A stretch of 64,000 nt of DNA, taken from assembly GCF_048544455.1 (NCBI RefSeq), contig NC_133536.1:199767325-199831324 (forward strand). The letters run 5' to 3'. Position 1 is the first letter of the stretch, and each line of letters opens with the position of its first letter. Below the pieces are notes generated by a model, which worked only from the letters and a program-made list of their open reading frames with translations, ran no database searches and was not told the origin of the DNA. The position numbers and the translations under genes are program-made. This DNA is from Silene latifolia. Taxonomy: Eukaryota > Streptophyta > Magnoliopsida > Caryophyllales > Caryophyllaceae. Below are positions 31,507 to 43,282 of this stretch, piece after piece.

Positions 31507-32967
31507 AAGTGTTATCAGAGCAAAACGATCCCCAGGCCTAACCAATAAACCTAATAATGAATATAGGATGTGCCTAATAAAATGAACCCGGGTAGAAACT
31601 GTTAGGTGCCCCCTTAAGGCTTGGGATGAGTAGGGCCCCTCATAGCAAACTTCCGGCCCTTCCAGTTTTGAACCGGTAACCTTGAGAGAATACTTGAGAG
31701 TGTGGGGTAATTTAAAATGAATATAGTATATTTCTCTTAGGAATTTTGTTTGTCTTTGTTGTGTATTGTTCTCACTAATGGTTGCGGTTACGAGGGCGTA
31801 ACCTTATTTTACGGAGGAGGGGTGTGACATGATTTATTTAAGCATTTTTATAAGCATGATGATATGGGGAAAGTATGTTGGCATGTATGTGGAAGAGGTT
31901 AATATGATTAAACATGTGAAGTATTAATTATTGTGATTATGGTTGATTTCTCGAAATTTTATCGCTTGATTGTTTTGGCTGCCATTTACTGTCGGTTTAA
32001 AATTCTTGTCCGAAATTTTTATGTGTGATACCCTTGTGAAATAGCTTTCATATGCCACTGGTCTCGTATTCAAATAATATACGGTTTAGGAGGAATAAAT
32101 ATTTTAGTGGACAGTAGTCGAAATGTTCCTGTACAGTGATGTTTTCGCGCCATGTTTTTGCAAAAATTATCATTTAAAAACTACATAATTATTTGTTATG
32201 ATTCCAACTCCACAGTTTAATAGACTCATGTATGTTTCTAAATTGGTAAGCCACGTTGTAGGGAAATATTTTGACAATTTTTGGTGATTTTTACAAGTTG
32301 ACCTAAGTTTCTGACAAGTTGCTGTAAAGTTTCTGTTTCGACCAAGTAGTTTGTAAAATGCATTATAAATCGATCCTATGAGTTTTTGACTTGATTCTTT
32401 TTATCATGGTTTACTAACTCTCTCTATTTTCTAAAAAGTAAAGATTCTCAAGAAGTAATTGTGTTATTAGTTATTTATGATTTTCAGAAGTGGTGACATG
32501 GTTCCTTGGTCTTGAATAAATGAAAATTTTATTTCTTGATATTTTAATATTGTGAATTGTGTGAAATAGATTACCATGTCTAGTGATATGCGGAACGTGT
32601 TTCCCTAAGCCTATATATATGGTTACAATAATTGCATCTATGTTTAAGTTATGTACCATTATAAAAAAAAAAGATTAACTAATTAATTATGCGTATTTTG
32701 TTATAGATTATTATTTATCTTGATAATGTATTCGCCAATAGCTAAAGTAATAAGTTGAAACTTAAAAAAAAAATAAAAAAAAATTGATAAAATATCCTAT
32801 ATGATGTAAATTTGCTAGTAAATCAAGGATTTTGTTATTCATTTAACCATTAATTCGTGTTGGAAATAATACTTGTTTTATATTACAATGTGTGTTTATT
32901 GAATTGTTGTTTCTAGTTTTTGGATATTCCGAACTTCGAGAACGAAGTTATTTTTAAGGGGAAGGAA
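31507..32967 (+). other. Derivative internal region, non-coding
   Basis: The primer site TGTTATCAGAGC (31510-31521, one base off the initiator tRNA-Met site) is followed by about 250 bp of leader like that at 46950-47150. Then comes post-pol sequence from about 31779 to the polypurine tract (32956-32967, aaggggaaggaa), preceded by the hairpin aacttcgagaacgaagtt (32932-32949). No gag, protease, RT or integrase motif is present. Confidence 0.8.
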
Positions 32968-34189
32968 TGTAATACACCGAATGTTTGAGTTATTGTTGTG
33001 ATACCTTGTGATAAGTTTGGTGTGGTTAATAATCGTAAATGGATGATTGTGTTGGATGGTGCTTAGTTGTGAGGATATTTATAAGTGTTGTGATAGAAGT
33101 TGTGGGCGAACTTCGGGACGAAGTTCATTTTAAGGGGGGAAGATTGTAATACTCCGTATTTTAATAATAAATTGTGAAGGTAATTTATGTAATTTAATAA
33201 TTGATTAAATGACATTTCTAATATATACAAGTAAGACGTTAATTAAATAAATAATTAATAATTCAAGTCGGGAATTGGGTTTGGCTAATATTTGTGCTTT
33301 GGGTCGTGTGCTATTATTATATGGGCCGAAACTTATTAAATTGGTATGAGTATAATCGGGATTTATATCGGGAAATTTATAATAATATAATAAGGAAATA
33401 ATAATATATAAAGGTAATTATAACTATAATAATAATAATAATAAAGTTATGGCAATAATAAATTAGTAAATATTATATGAGGAAATCCTAGTTATGGTAA
33501 GGTTAATAATATATGATAATAATAATAATAATATAATTGTAATGACAATTCCTATACTAATTAGAATAAGGTAAGTTACATAGTTTCCTAATTGACCTCG
33601 TATTCTCTAAATCCTACACTATAAATACCACCTTAAATCTGATAAATAAGTCACAAATTAAAAGAAGGAGCTTTAGGAGACGGAAGAAGAAGGAATTAAC
33701 ATAAACTAATTAATCAACTCGAGGTAATTATCCATCTTAAATCGGTTTATATTCTTTTCACGCAAGCATCTTTAGATCGATAGTATGACTTCTATAGACT
33801 GCCATAGGACTCGGGAATTGGACCTATAGCGACATTGGACTGCAAAGTTTCTGACCTGACCATTGTTGACCGTCATTGACCGTGATAGGGAGGTGTTTGG
33901 GGCGGCTAAATGTGGCTGGTCAGGAGGGTTATGCGGGTTGGTCGTGGGGGATTGGAATGGGTAATTGAACCCCTTATTGACCTCGTCTTGACTTGGATAT
34001 AGAGGGGTTGTGACGGGGGAAGGTGGTCGGTCGTGTTGGTGGTGGTGGTGTGGTGGTAGGTGGCGGTTTGTGTCAGTGGTGGCGAAAACAGGGGAGGAGG
34101 TCGTGTTTAGGTAGGCTGTTTCGAGGGGGTTTTTGGTGGTTGTATGAGGTCTGGGTTGGGGTGGTTTTTGGTGGCTTTTGTCGAGGGTG

Positions 34190-35488
34190 TGTTGGAAATC
34201 TATATCTCATTACATAACATATTCATATATGTTCTAATTAATTTAGTCATAAAATTAATTACAAATCTTATGCATGCAAACAATAATAAATTTAGAGAAG
34301 AAATCGTTTTCTCACCATATAAATTTCGGTCATCATATGGGCACCAACAAAATCTCCTTCTTGTTAGTTCTTGAGCTTTCCAATAATGGATGAACATTCA
34401 AAAATCTCAAAGTAGAGATTCTCCTCTTGATTGCACCCAAGACTATCCCTTATCTCCACTAAATAATATTAACTAGATATTAGTTTAGTAGTTTACCTTA
34501 AAATTGATTACTAACACTCATATATTACATTAATAATTTTAGTAATCCTTTTGGAACAATTTCAATCAAAAATCATGTTTTTGATGAAGGAGAAAGATGA
34601 ACAAGTAAGAGAGAATTTTTGCATGTCTTTTTAATGGTTGAGTGTGATAGAAAATTAAAAGAACAAAACTCTCCTAAAAGAGTAAAGGGCAACCGGTTTT
34701 TAGGTGAGAGGAGGACCAATATATGGTCCTTCACTTTTCTTTTGTTCTTTTCTAAATCTTAGACTTGTAAGACTAGGTGTAGGTTAGGTATCATTAGATT
34801 ATTTTATCTCATAAAATAATTCACCCACTAACACCCATAACACTCATATTTCGGTCCATTGATATAAAATGGACTACCATTTTATTTTTGTCAAATTGTC
34901 AATTGTCACACAATATGTCACATGTAGCATGATACATGTTATTAATTAATTTAATGCATATTTATCACATAAATATCATTTCATAAATTAATTAAATTAC
35001 ATACAACAAATTGATTAGTGATACTTGATCACATAAATAAAATGGGTCATATAATTATAATTCAAAACATTTTGTAATTTTAATTAACCATTCATTCTTA
35101 TCTCTATTGTTTCTCAAACAATAAATAGTTTTAGTAACAAAGCATTTTATTACTAAAATAAATCTTATTTAATCCCATTACAATAAGATATTTATTCTCT
35201 CTCACAAATCGAATTGTTCAATTTTAAGGAATTGATCAACTTGCATCGTCATACAATTAATCAACTTTATAGATAAGGGCATCATCCTTTAGGTGTGACC
35301 TTAAGGGATCAACTGACCACCACCGTCCCACGACAGTAACGTCAAACTCTAGCAAGCCAATCGTTACCGATTAATGTTGATCAGTTGACTATATAATTGA
35401 ATCATCCCTTACGTATTCTTTATATGAGATTTAATAATGATATTTAAATCATGTGATCGTACTATTGTTGAGGACACATTTCCCAACA
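34190..35488 (-). repeat. Decayed copia 3' LTR
   Basis: A 1299-bp partner of 41651-42951. By eye the two differ at roughly a dozen to fifteen places, about 1 percent, which indicates a recent insertion. The same two short open frames (plus and minus) recur in both copies and have no recognisable product. Confidence 0.9.
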
Positions 35489-38400
35489 ATCTCCCACTTG
35501 TCCTCGACAAGTGTGCGTCACCAATTCTCTTGTCCTATTACTATCTCACACTCAATGCAAGGTGTCTTTCGGGTCGTACTTGCAAGTGATCATATCGAGA
35601 GTGGTTTCCTTGATCTGGAGAATAACTGATTGACCGGATTTATCTATCATAGATACCTTCCGAGCGTGGCCACGCATTTCCAGTTCATTACTCCTCGAGT
35701 GGCCCTGAGATATTGTTTTAACCCTGACAAAGGGGTGGACAATTCCTATCGCACTTATTCCCTTCGACTAGCCACAACCATCATAACCCAAAATATGCCC
35801 ATTTGACCCCATTTACGAAGGTCGTAGTAACACAAATCAAAGTTAATCTGAAACTGTGCCATCTTAGGCGAACAGTCTTTAGTCAAAAGAATCGACTCAT
35901 TAGAATACTATAGTAGCTCTCGCCACGACCAGGCTATATAAATTTGCCAGAACTCTATAAGCGGTCACTGCCCGACAAAGTGTTCATAACAGTCTGCCTA
36001 TATGATCGACTAGTCATCTCACATGACTCTATGGCACTTGAACTTGCCATCAATCGCATCACACTCTAGTCACTTCGAGACGTCACCTCATACAAGTGAC
36101 TATGGGCGAATACCATGTTAATCCGGGTTCACTTTAACGGGGTTCAATGTTGTCTCTACAACCCGTTTGGATGTAACAAAGTATAATAAAAGAGTTTTAA
36201 AGTAAAACTCGAACGACAAATGCGATTATCACATATGAATAGTCAATGCCTGATTACTATTTCATGTTCTATAATCTAATTTAATCTTGTATGTAGTTGT
36301 TCATTTCAATTCAATTGAAATGACATGACTCATCATGTTAAGCCTATGAAAAGGCTTTGGTTAGTAGGTTTTATCAACTTCTTGTACCTTACTCAACCTC
36401 ACTACATACTCGTTTTCCTTTGTAATGTATACATTTGCATTACAAAAAATTTCTGAGTACGTGTCGAGATCCAATCAAGACATAGGCCTTCTAGCCTTAG
36501 AATAGCTCCCACTGTTTTCACAGTGTGCGGGACTCTTTCTTCTTGCACATCTCATGATTGCAAGTGTACTCAATTTCCGTTGTAAATATTTCTCATTGTT
36601 CTTTATTGCCTAGAACGATTCTAGAAAATCTATTTCTTAAATAACATAGCCACAATGGTATCTTAACCATCCTAATGTGTTTTGATTATGGTTTTGTCGG
36701 AAACCATGCGCAATCTCAATTGTCAATTGTCACTTGTATAACACCCTTACACAAAATTGCATCATAAACACTTTGCTTTTCTTCCTTAATGCTTCTGCAA
36801 GCACTTAAGGGTAATCTTTATGGCTTACTTGGTAAAGATTACTTAAATTCGATTTTAAAACAATTCATCATACTCAAAGTATATGAAGTGTTATACATCA
36901 TTATTCATTTAATTGATCCGCAAAATGCGGAAGCAAATGAAATCAATCAAATATGTTCAATTTTATTGAACTTAGTCATGAATCTTATGAACATAAGACT
37001 TCTTATTTGACGCTAATATCATGTGGATTTATCTTCATAAATCCGGATATTTAAGATGTATTATAATACTCCAAAAGTCTTAAATCATTCTCGATGATCA
37101 ATATGTCATTCACATATAAGACTAATTAAAATTTCCGTAACTCCCACTAAACTTCATGTATAAACACAACTTCTCGACTTATCGAGAAACGTTTTATAAC
37201 ATGATCAAATCATTGATTCCAACTCATTGATGTCCTACTTAAGATTCTCTCTTAAGTTTCACATTATCTTAGGATTGCAAGAATCTACTAAACTCAAGAC
37301 ATGTATTGAATACATTCCTTCTAATTGAAGAAGTGGGTTTTAGATTCACTCGCTATATATCTCATAATGATATATAATCTCCAAGAAGATCCAAATAGAC
37401 TTAAGCATTTCAACTAGTGCAAAACGCTTTGCCACCAATCAAGCTTTGAAATCTCTCTTTATTAGTGCAAAACCCTTTGTCACTAATCAAGCCTTTTTAT
37501 TTCGGATTTTCATGTAAGTCATATGTTAATTACTTTCCAGAAGTAATCAACTTGAATCAAACAATTTCTTTTGTAAGTTATAAGCTCTTTACTTTCTTAA
37601 AAGTGGCATGAATTCATCATTTTCAACAAGTGACGAATTTAACCTCCTAGGTGTTAAAGACAACATCTTACACAAAACGTCTCATGTACCAAGAAAGACC
37701 AGTTTCTTGCGACATAACATTCTTTGTGGCTTTCTTTGTGGCTCTTGAATAATTTCTCCCACTCTGTCTTCTAGAAATAAACTTGTATTTTAGAAAGACA
37801 GTTTCACGAGTCACAAACTCGTTGTACTCGTGATAATTGAAAGGGAAAAATGAGCATTTGTTTCTTGTGAAAAACTTACAAATATGGTACATTACCATTT
37901 CATATCTCATATGATTTAGTGGAAAATAATTTAGACAAAAATGATAAATTCCCCAAAAGGATCAAGTAACTCAAAGTAACTTGATTGAAGTCCAAACCAT
38001 ATCGAATAGCGTTTGAATTCTTATCCAACCACACATTATTCCATAATGCGTGCTAAGAGAGATTAACTTGTGATACTATATCACATTTCCTTTGGCTTAT
38101 ATCAAAGTCTTTACTTTGATAATCCCATCACGACTAAATCGTGCTTCTTTGAATTTTTGAACTTCTTCAAAGATTTCTCTATTTACCTTATTAAGTGAAC
38201 ACATTAGTGTCAACCTAAATCGTTGGTAAAAGAAAATTATCAACCTATTTTGAATCAATGATTTACAACCTCGATATCCTTTTTCAACCAAAAGGCACGA
38301 GATATCTTGCTTTGAATACAAGATACGCATAAACCATAAGATCTAATGGTTTCAAGAGCACTCGATAACTCTTTGCGTTAATCATTCCAGAATTTAAGGT

Positions 38401-41400
38401 TTAATCTTGGGTTACCAATTTGAGTCTTGCATCATCTTCATGATATATCATTCTAGTTTGGTTTAGAATATTATCACCTTGATAATGGGCTAGCCATACA
38501 TCAAATCGTGGTGTATAGGGTCACAAAAGTGAAACCTCTTTTGTATCTTAACAAGTTTGTATTCTTATTTAGAGTTTATGTACTTAATAGTCACAATTAA
38601 GTACAACTCCAAACCCGAAAACTAGATTTAGTACGCAATGACTCTATCTCTCGACTTCATTGTTGCTAGTCGTCATATTCTAATCATCCTATGTATTAAA
38701 CATAATGATGAAAACCACCACCAGTTTCTAATATTGACGAAGTAGTATTAGCAAAATTTATGTTTAATCAAATAAACATTTAAAGAAGAAGGTCCCATTA
38801 GATGTCCTACAACTAACTTGTTGATTCTTCAATAATTTGGGGTAGTTTCCCTTCTAGTGTCCAACATTTAAGACAGTGGAAACTTTATCGGTCGGGATTG
38901 ATAGGTTTAGTATCGCTATTCTCAACAACTTTACTTTTAACATTACCTTGTATCAATTCCATTATAATCTTTACTTCTTGAACCTCGTCCTCATCTTAAC
39001 GGTTTAAGAGAATGCTCCCACTCATTTCAATGAGTCTTTGCTTTGAGAAGCAAAATTGAATTCATGAAGATTACTCTTCATTTGTTCGTTTTAGTCTTAA
39101 AACTTTCATTGAAGTGGTTGCGTTATTTTGCTCAATTACGAATTCTGACAAATCTAATCACCAAAACAATTTATCGCTTCAAGGTACTTAATTTAATTAA
39201 GCTTATGAGAAACAATTCATTGTAAGTAGATATGTTAGTCAAGAATCAAAAACCTGTTTGATAATGAATAACTTTAATCTATACTCTTTACAAGAGATCC
39301 TTAGCAATGGTTCATTTGAGGTTTTAGAAGCAAATTCATATTTGTCTTTAGTTACGATGTTTTAAATGGAGATTTGAATCAAAAAATCGAAATGATATCG
39401 TATATGTACTGTGGTAAAGAAATAGAACAATATGATAACGGAATAATGAAAAACTAAACATTCATAGTTATAATAATACTTGTAAACAAGTATAGCATTT
39501 ACATAGTGACCTCTACCCAACTATGATAAATGATTCCAAGATCCAAATTCATATTAACTTGGGCACGGTGTGGCCGATAAAACCCTTATCAATATAATTC
39601 GGTGGATTAACGCTTTAATCGATTCTACTTTTAGAACTCTTGGTCGATAATATTACATTAACATTTATCTTTAGCCCAAAACACATTCAACAAGGGCACG
39701 GTGTGGCCGATAAAACCCTTATCGAAAAACTTTTGTTGAGTTCAATACAAATTTCGAATAAATGTGTCCATGATCCAAACCAACATTAACTTGGGCACGG
39801 TGTGGCCGATAAAACCCTCATCAACATGAATTCGGTGGATAGACATTTATCACCCACTTCCCCTACGTAACAAGGTTTGTACCCCGGTGTGGCCGAGTGC
39901 ACTTCCTCACGAAATAGGTTTTCATGGTTTCTACTATTTGGTAAGGCTAAGTCTCAATTGTTTATTTTTAGCGAGAGGTCATGTCAATTTATTATCTATC
40001 ACGTTTTAAGTGAACTAAAGCGGTGAACTACGATAATTATAATTGACACGGTCGATAAACTCGATTAAAAAGACAATGCATGTTTTAGTTATGGCGATTT
40101 AGCGATGCATGCAACATATAAATAAAATGCAAAGCATAAAAATAAATCCTAGTATGGCCTTCCTAAAATAGAAAAACTATTTAACTATTACATATTCGGA
40201 AACCAACTCCATTGGTCCCTTGAACTTCGGTTGAGGCACGCATCTCGAGGTAACACCGTCTTTATGTATCGTCTTCCTTGAGTGACACCGTCTTCAAAGA
40301 ACTCCGAAATAAATAAATTACATAACAAATTACATAATTTCCTATTATACATTTGTAATTAAAATAAAAATAAATCTATTAAATTACAAAACGGTGATAC
40401 GAGATCACAATAAATTACAACCGAATCGATATTCCCATACATTTCGGGTAATACCAATTAAAAACTAAGGCCATACAAGTAAAAATTACATAATTCAAAA
40501 TTACATAAAATAAAATTATGACAATCATAAATAAAATGCAGCATTATAATATGTATAAAAATGCCCAATTTTATGCCAAATCGCCTTTAAGGAGCCAATA
40601 TCGTATATTACACGGTTTTTACGGATTTGCGTGATTCAACGTTTTATAATCACGATAATTACATAAATTCATATTTATGCACAAGTTAATTACCCTAACT
40701 TCTTAGGACTCAAAATTAGTCTTCACTAACTATTTGACTATAATTAACTTATATTACTTAAAATTGTTCATTAAAGGACTCAAAATTACAATAAAATGCT
40801 ATAAACTTCAAATAAATCACAAAAATTCAAATAAATTCAAAATTTGAAATTTAAACTCATGAACATTCTGGAAAAATACCATGACACTCATAATGTTCAA
40901 AAACTTAGGTTAAAAATTTCGAAAGTTATCGGGAAAAACAATGTTGCGGTTTATCAGATTTATCAATAAAAATCATAAAAACATGAGAAAAATTATATTC
41001 ATCAACTTTTCAATTTTAGATCTGAAAAAGATAATAAAATGCAACATGTGACGTTTTTCCTTAGTCATGAAGTATGTTTTAGCAATTATTCACTAATTAA
41101 GTCACTATTTATGCTATTTTTCATCAAAAATCCATAAATCATGCATGAAGACTTCATTATAGCCTATTATTTTACACACATCTTGTAAAATTTCATGTGA
41201 CAACATACTAAATTTCTATGACCAGATTCGAAATTTATCTCATATTAACCTATTTTTCTTCTAAATTCGATGTTTATCATGAAAAATCCATTTTTCGAGC
41301 ATAAGAACTCCAAAAATTATGAAAATTTCCAGATCAACTGAAAATAATATATGTGAAAACATATCCAAAAACCACTGTAAAATTCGAAGTTTAGCTAATT

Positions 41401-41650
41401 TTCGTCCAAAAATGACATTTTTATCATAAAAATCACATTTTAATGTCAATTTTATATAAAATGAACAATAAAATCCATAAATTAACCAAAATATCCTAAA
41501 TACATTTTAGGATCAGAAACTTTAACATGCATAAATTATTTTCGTGATATATCATAATAACACAAATTTACAAGTTTTATATGTTAATCGTATAACTCGG
41601 AAAAACTATAACCGATTTGCATGCAAACAACCAAGGCTCTTGATACCGCT
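35489..41650 (-). pseudogene. Decayed copia gag-pol remnants
   Basis: On the minus strand, FHCLKCWTLEGKLP (about 38880-38825) looks like a broken CCHC knuckle of gag. VYMKFSGSY and, after a stop, YVNDILIIENDLRLLE (about 37160-37060) look like the reverse-transcriptase catalytic region with YVDD changed to YVND. Order and spacing are right for a copia element of this size. Stops and frameshifts are too many to define any CDS. The part near the primer site (39550-41650) is leader-like and carries repeats of a GGCACGGTGTGGCCG motif. Confidence 0.65.
39552..39900 (-). repeat. Repeated ggcacggtgtggccg motif in copia leader
   Basis: The motif gggcacggtgtggccgataa recurs at about 39555, 39695 and 39794, with a shorter form (ccggtgtggccgagtg) near 39885. 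Copies 1 and 3 also share the flanks aacttg and aattcggtgga. Spacing is about 90-140 bp. Confidence 0.7.
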
Positions 41651-42951
41651 TGTTGGAAATCTATATCTCATTACATAACATATTCATATATGTTCTAATT
41701 AATTTAGTCATAAAATTAATTACAAATCTTATGCATGCAAACAATAATAAATTTAGAGAAGAAATCGTTTTCTCACCATATAAATTTCGGTCATCATGTG
41801 GGTACCAACAAAATCTCCTTCTTGTTAGTTCTTGAGCTTTCCAATAATGGATGAACATTCAAAAATCTCAAAGTAGAGATTCTCCTCTTGATTGCACCCA
41901 AGACTATCCCTTATCTCCACAAAATAATATTAACTAGATATTAGTTTAGTAGTTTACCTTAAAATTGATTACTAACACTCATATATTACATTAATAATTT
42001 TAGTAATCCTTTTGGAATAATTTCAATCAAAAATCATGTTTTTGATGAAGGAGAAAGATGAACAAGTAAGAGAGAATTTTTGCATGTCTTTTTAATGGTT
42101 GAGTGTGATAGAAAATTAAAAGAACAAAACTCTCCTAAAAGAGTAAAGGGCAACCGGTTTTTAGGTGAGAGGAGGACCAATATATGGTCCTTCACTTTTC
42201 TTTTGTTCTTTTCTAAATCTTAGACTTGTAAGACTAGGTGTAGGTTAGGTATCATTAGATTATTTTATCTCATAAAATAATTCACCCACTAACACCCATA
42301 ACACTCATATTTCGGTCTATTGATATAAAATGGACTACCATTTTATTTTTGTCAAATTGTCAATTGTCACACAATATGTCACATGTAGCATGATACATGT
42401 TATTAATTAATTTAATGCATATTTATCACATAAATATCATTTCATGAATTAATTAAATTACATACAACAAATTGATTAGTGATACTTGATCACATAAATA
42501 AAATGGGTCATATAATTATAATTCAAAACATTTTGTAATTTTAATTAACCATTCATTCTTATTTTTTTATTGTTTCTCAAACAATAAATAATTTTAGGCA
42601 CAAAGCATTTTATTACTAAAATAAATCTTATTTAATCTCATTACAATAAGATATTTATTCTCTCTCACAAATCGAATTGTTCAATTTTAAGGAATTGATC
42701 AACTTGCATCGTCATACAATTAATCAACTTTATAGATAAGGGCATCATCCTTTAGGTGTGACCTTAAGGGATCAACTGACCACCACCGTCCCACGACAGT
42801 AACGTCAAACTCTAGCAAGCCAATCGTTACCGATTAATGTTGATCAGTTGACTATATAATTGAATCATCCCTTACGTATTCTTTATATGAGATTTAATAA
42901 TGATATTTAAATCATGTGATCGCACTATTGTTGAGGACACATTTCCCAACA
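41651..42951 (-). repeat. Decayed copia 5' LTR
   Basis: The 1301-bp partner of 34190-35488, next to the primer-like site on the minus strand. Confidence 0.9.
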
Positions 42952-43282
42952 GGGTGGACTGGTGAGTTGGGTGGTGGGTGTAGGCGGCAGCATAGGTGGT
43001 GTTAGGTGGTGTTTTGGGACGGGTTTTGTGGGTGTGTCAGAGGGGTGTTGTTGGTGTCGGGTGGATTAGGGCGTGGGTTTATAGGTTACTGGTGGTGGTT
43101 TGATGGGTGGTGAGTGGGTTTTTGGATGGGCCGTGGTGTAGGGAGGAGGTAGGCATGTCGGGTGGTGCCTGTGGTGGTGTGTGGTGTCGGTTTGGAGGGT
43201 GTTTATGAGGGGTGGTTGCACACGGTTTACACGGTGTATAGAGTGCTAAAGGCTCCCGAATAAATGGGGGTGTTACACTCCC

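Larger units (their letters stand above)
34190..42951 (-). mobile_element. Decayed Ty1/copia element, minus strand
   Basis: Flanked by GGGTG (34185-34189 and 42952-42956). LTRs at 34190-35488 (1299 bp) and 41651-42951 (1301 bp) begin TGTTGG and end CCAACA. On the minus strand, a primer-like site (CGGTATCAAGAGCC, 41648-41635) follows the right-hand LTR, and AAGTGGGAGAT precedes the left-hand LTR as polypurine tract, so transcription runs right to left. The 6.2-kb interior holds only remnants of gag and reverse transcriptase. Confidence 0.9.
28773..43277 (+). mobile_element. Non-autonomous chromovirus derivative (LARD-like), no gag-pol
   Basis: Flanked by CTCCC (28768-28772 and 43278-43282). 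The 5' LTR is 28773-31506, then a primer site, a 1.46-kb internal region and a polypurine tract; the 3' LTR (32968-43277) is interrupted by a copia element at 34190-42951. The LTR end, primer site and leader resemble those of the complete chromovirus at 45545-62709. The leader then passes directly into the sequence that lies after pol in that element (atggttgcggttacgagggc near 31779), so the whole coding region is missing. It would depend on proteins from related elements to move. Confidence 0.9.
32968..43277 (+). repeat. Derivative 3' LTR, internally deleted and interrupted
   Basis: Two parts: 32968-34189 and 42957-43277 (42952-42956 is the duplicated target). It matches 28773-30343, then jumps to 31474, so about 1.13 kb present in the 5' LTR is missing, with the junction near 43241. 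It repeats the internal polypurine tract (33132-33144) and second LTR start (33145). Confidence 0.85.
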
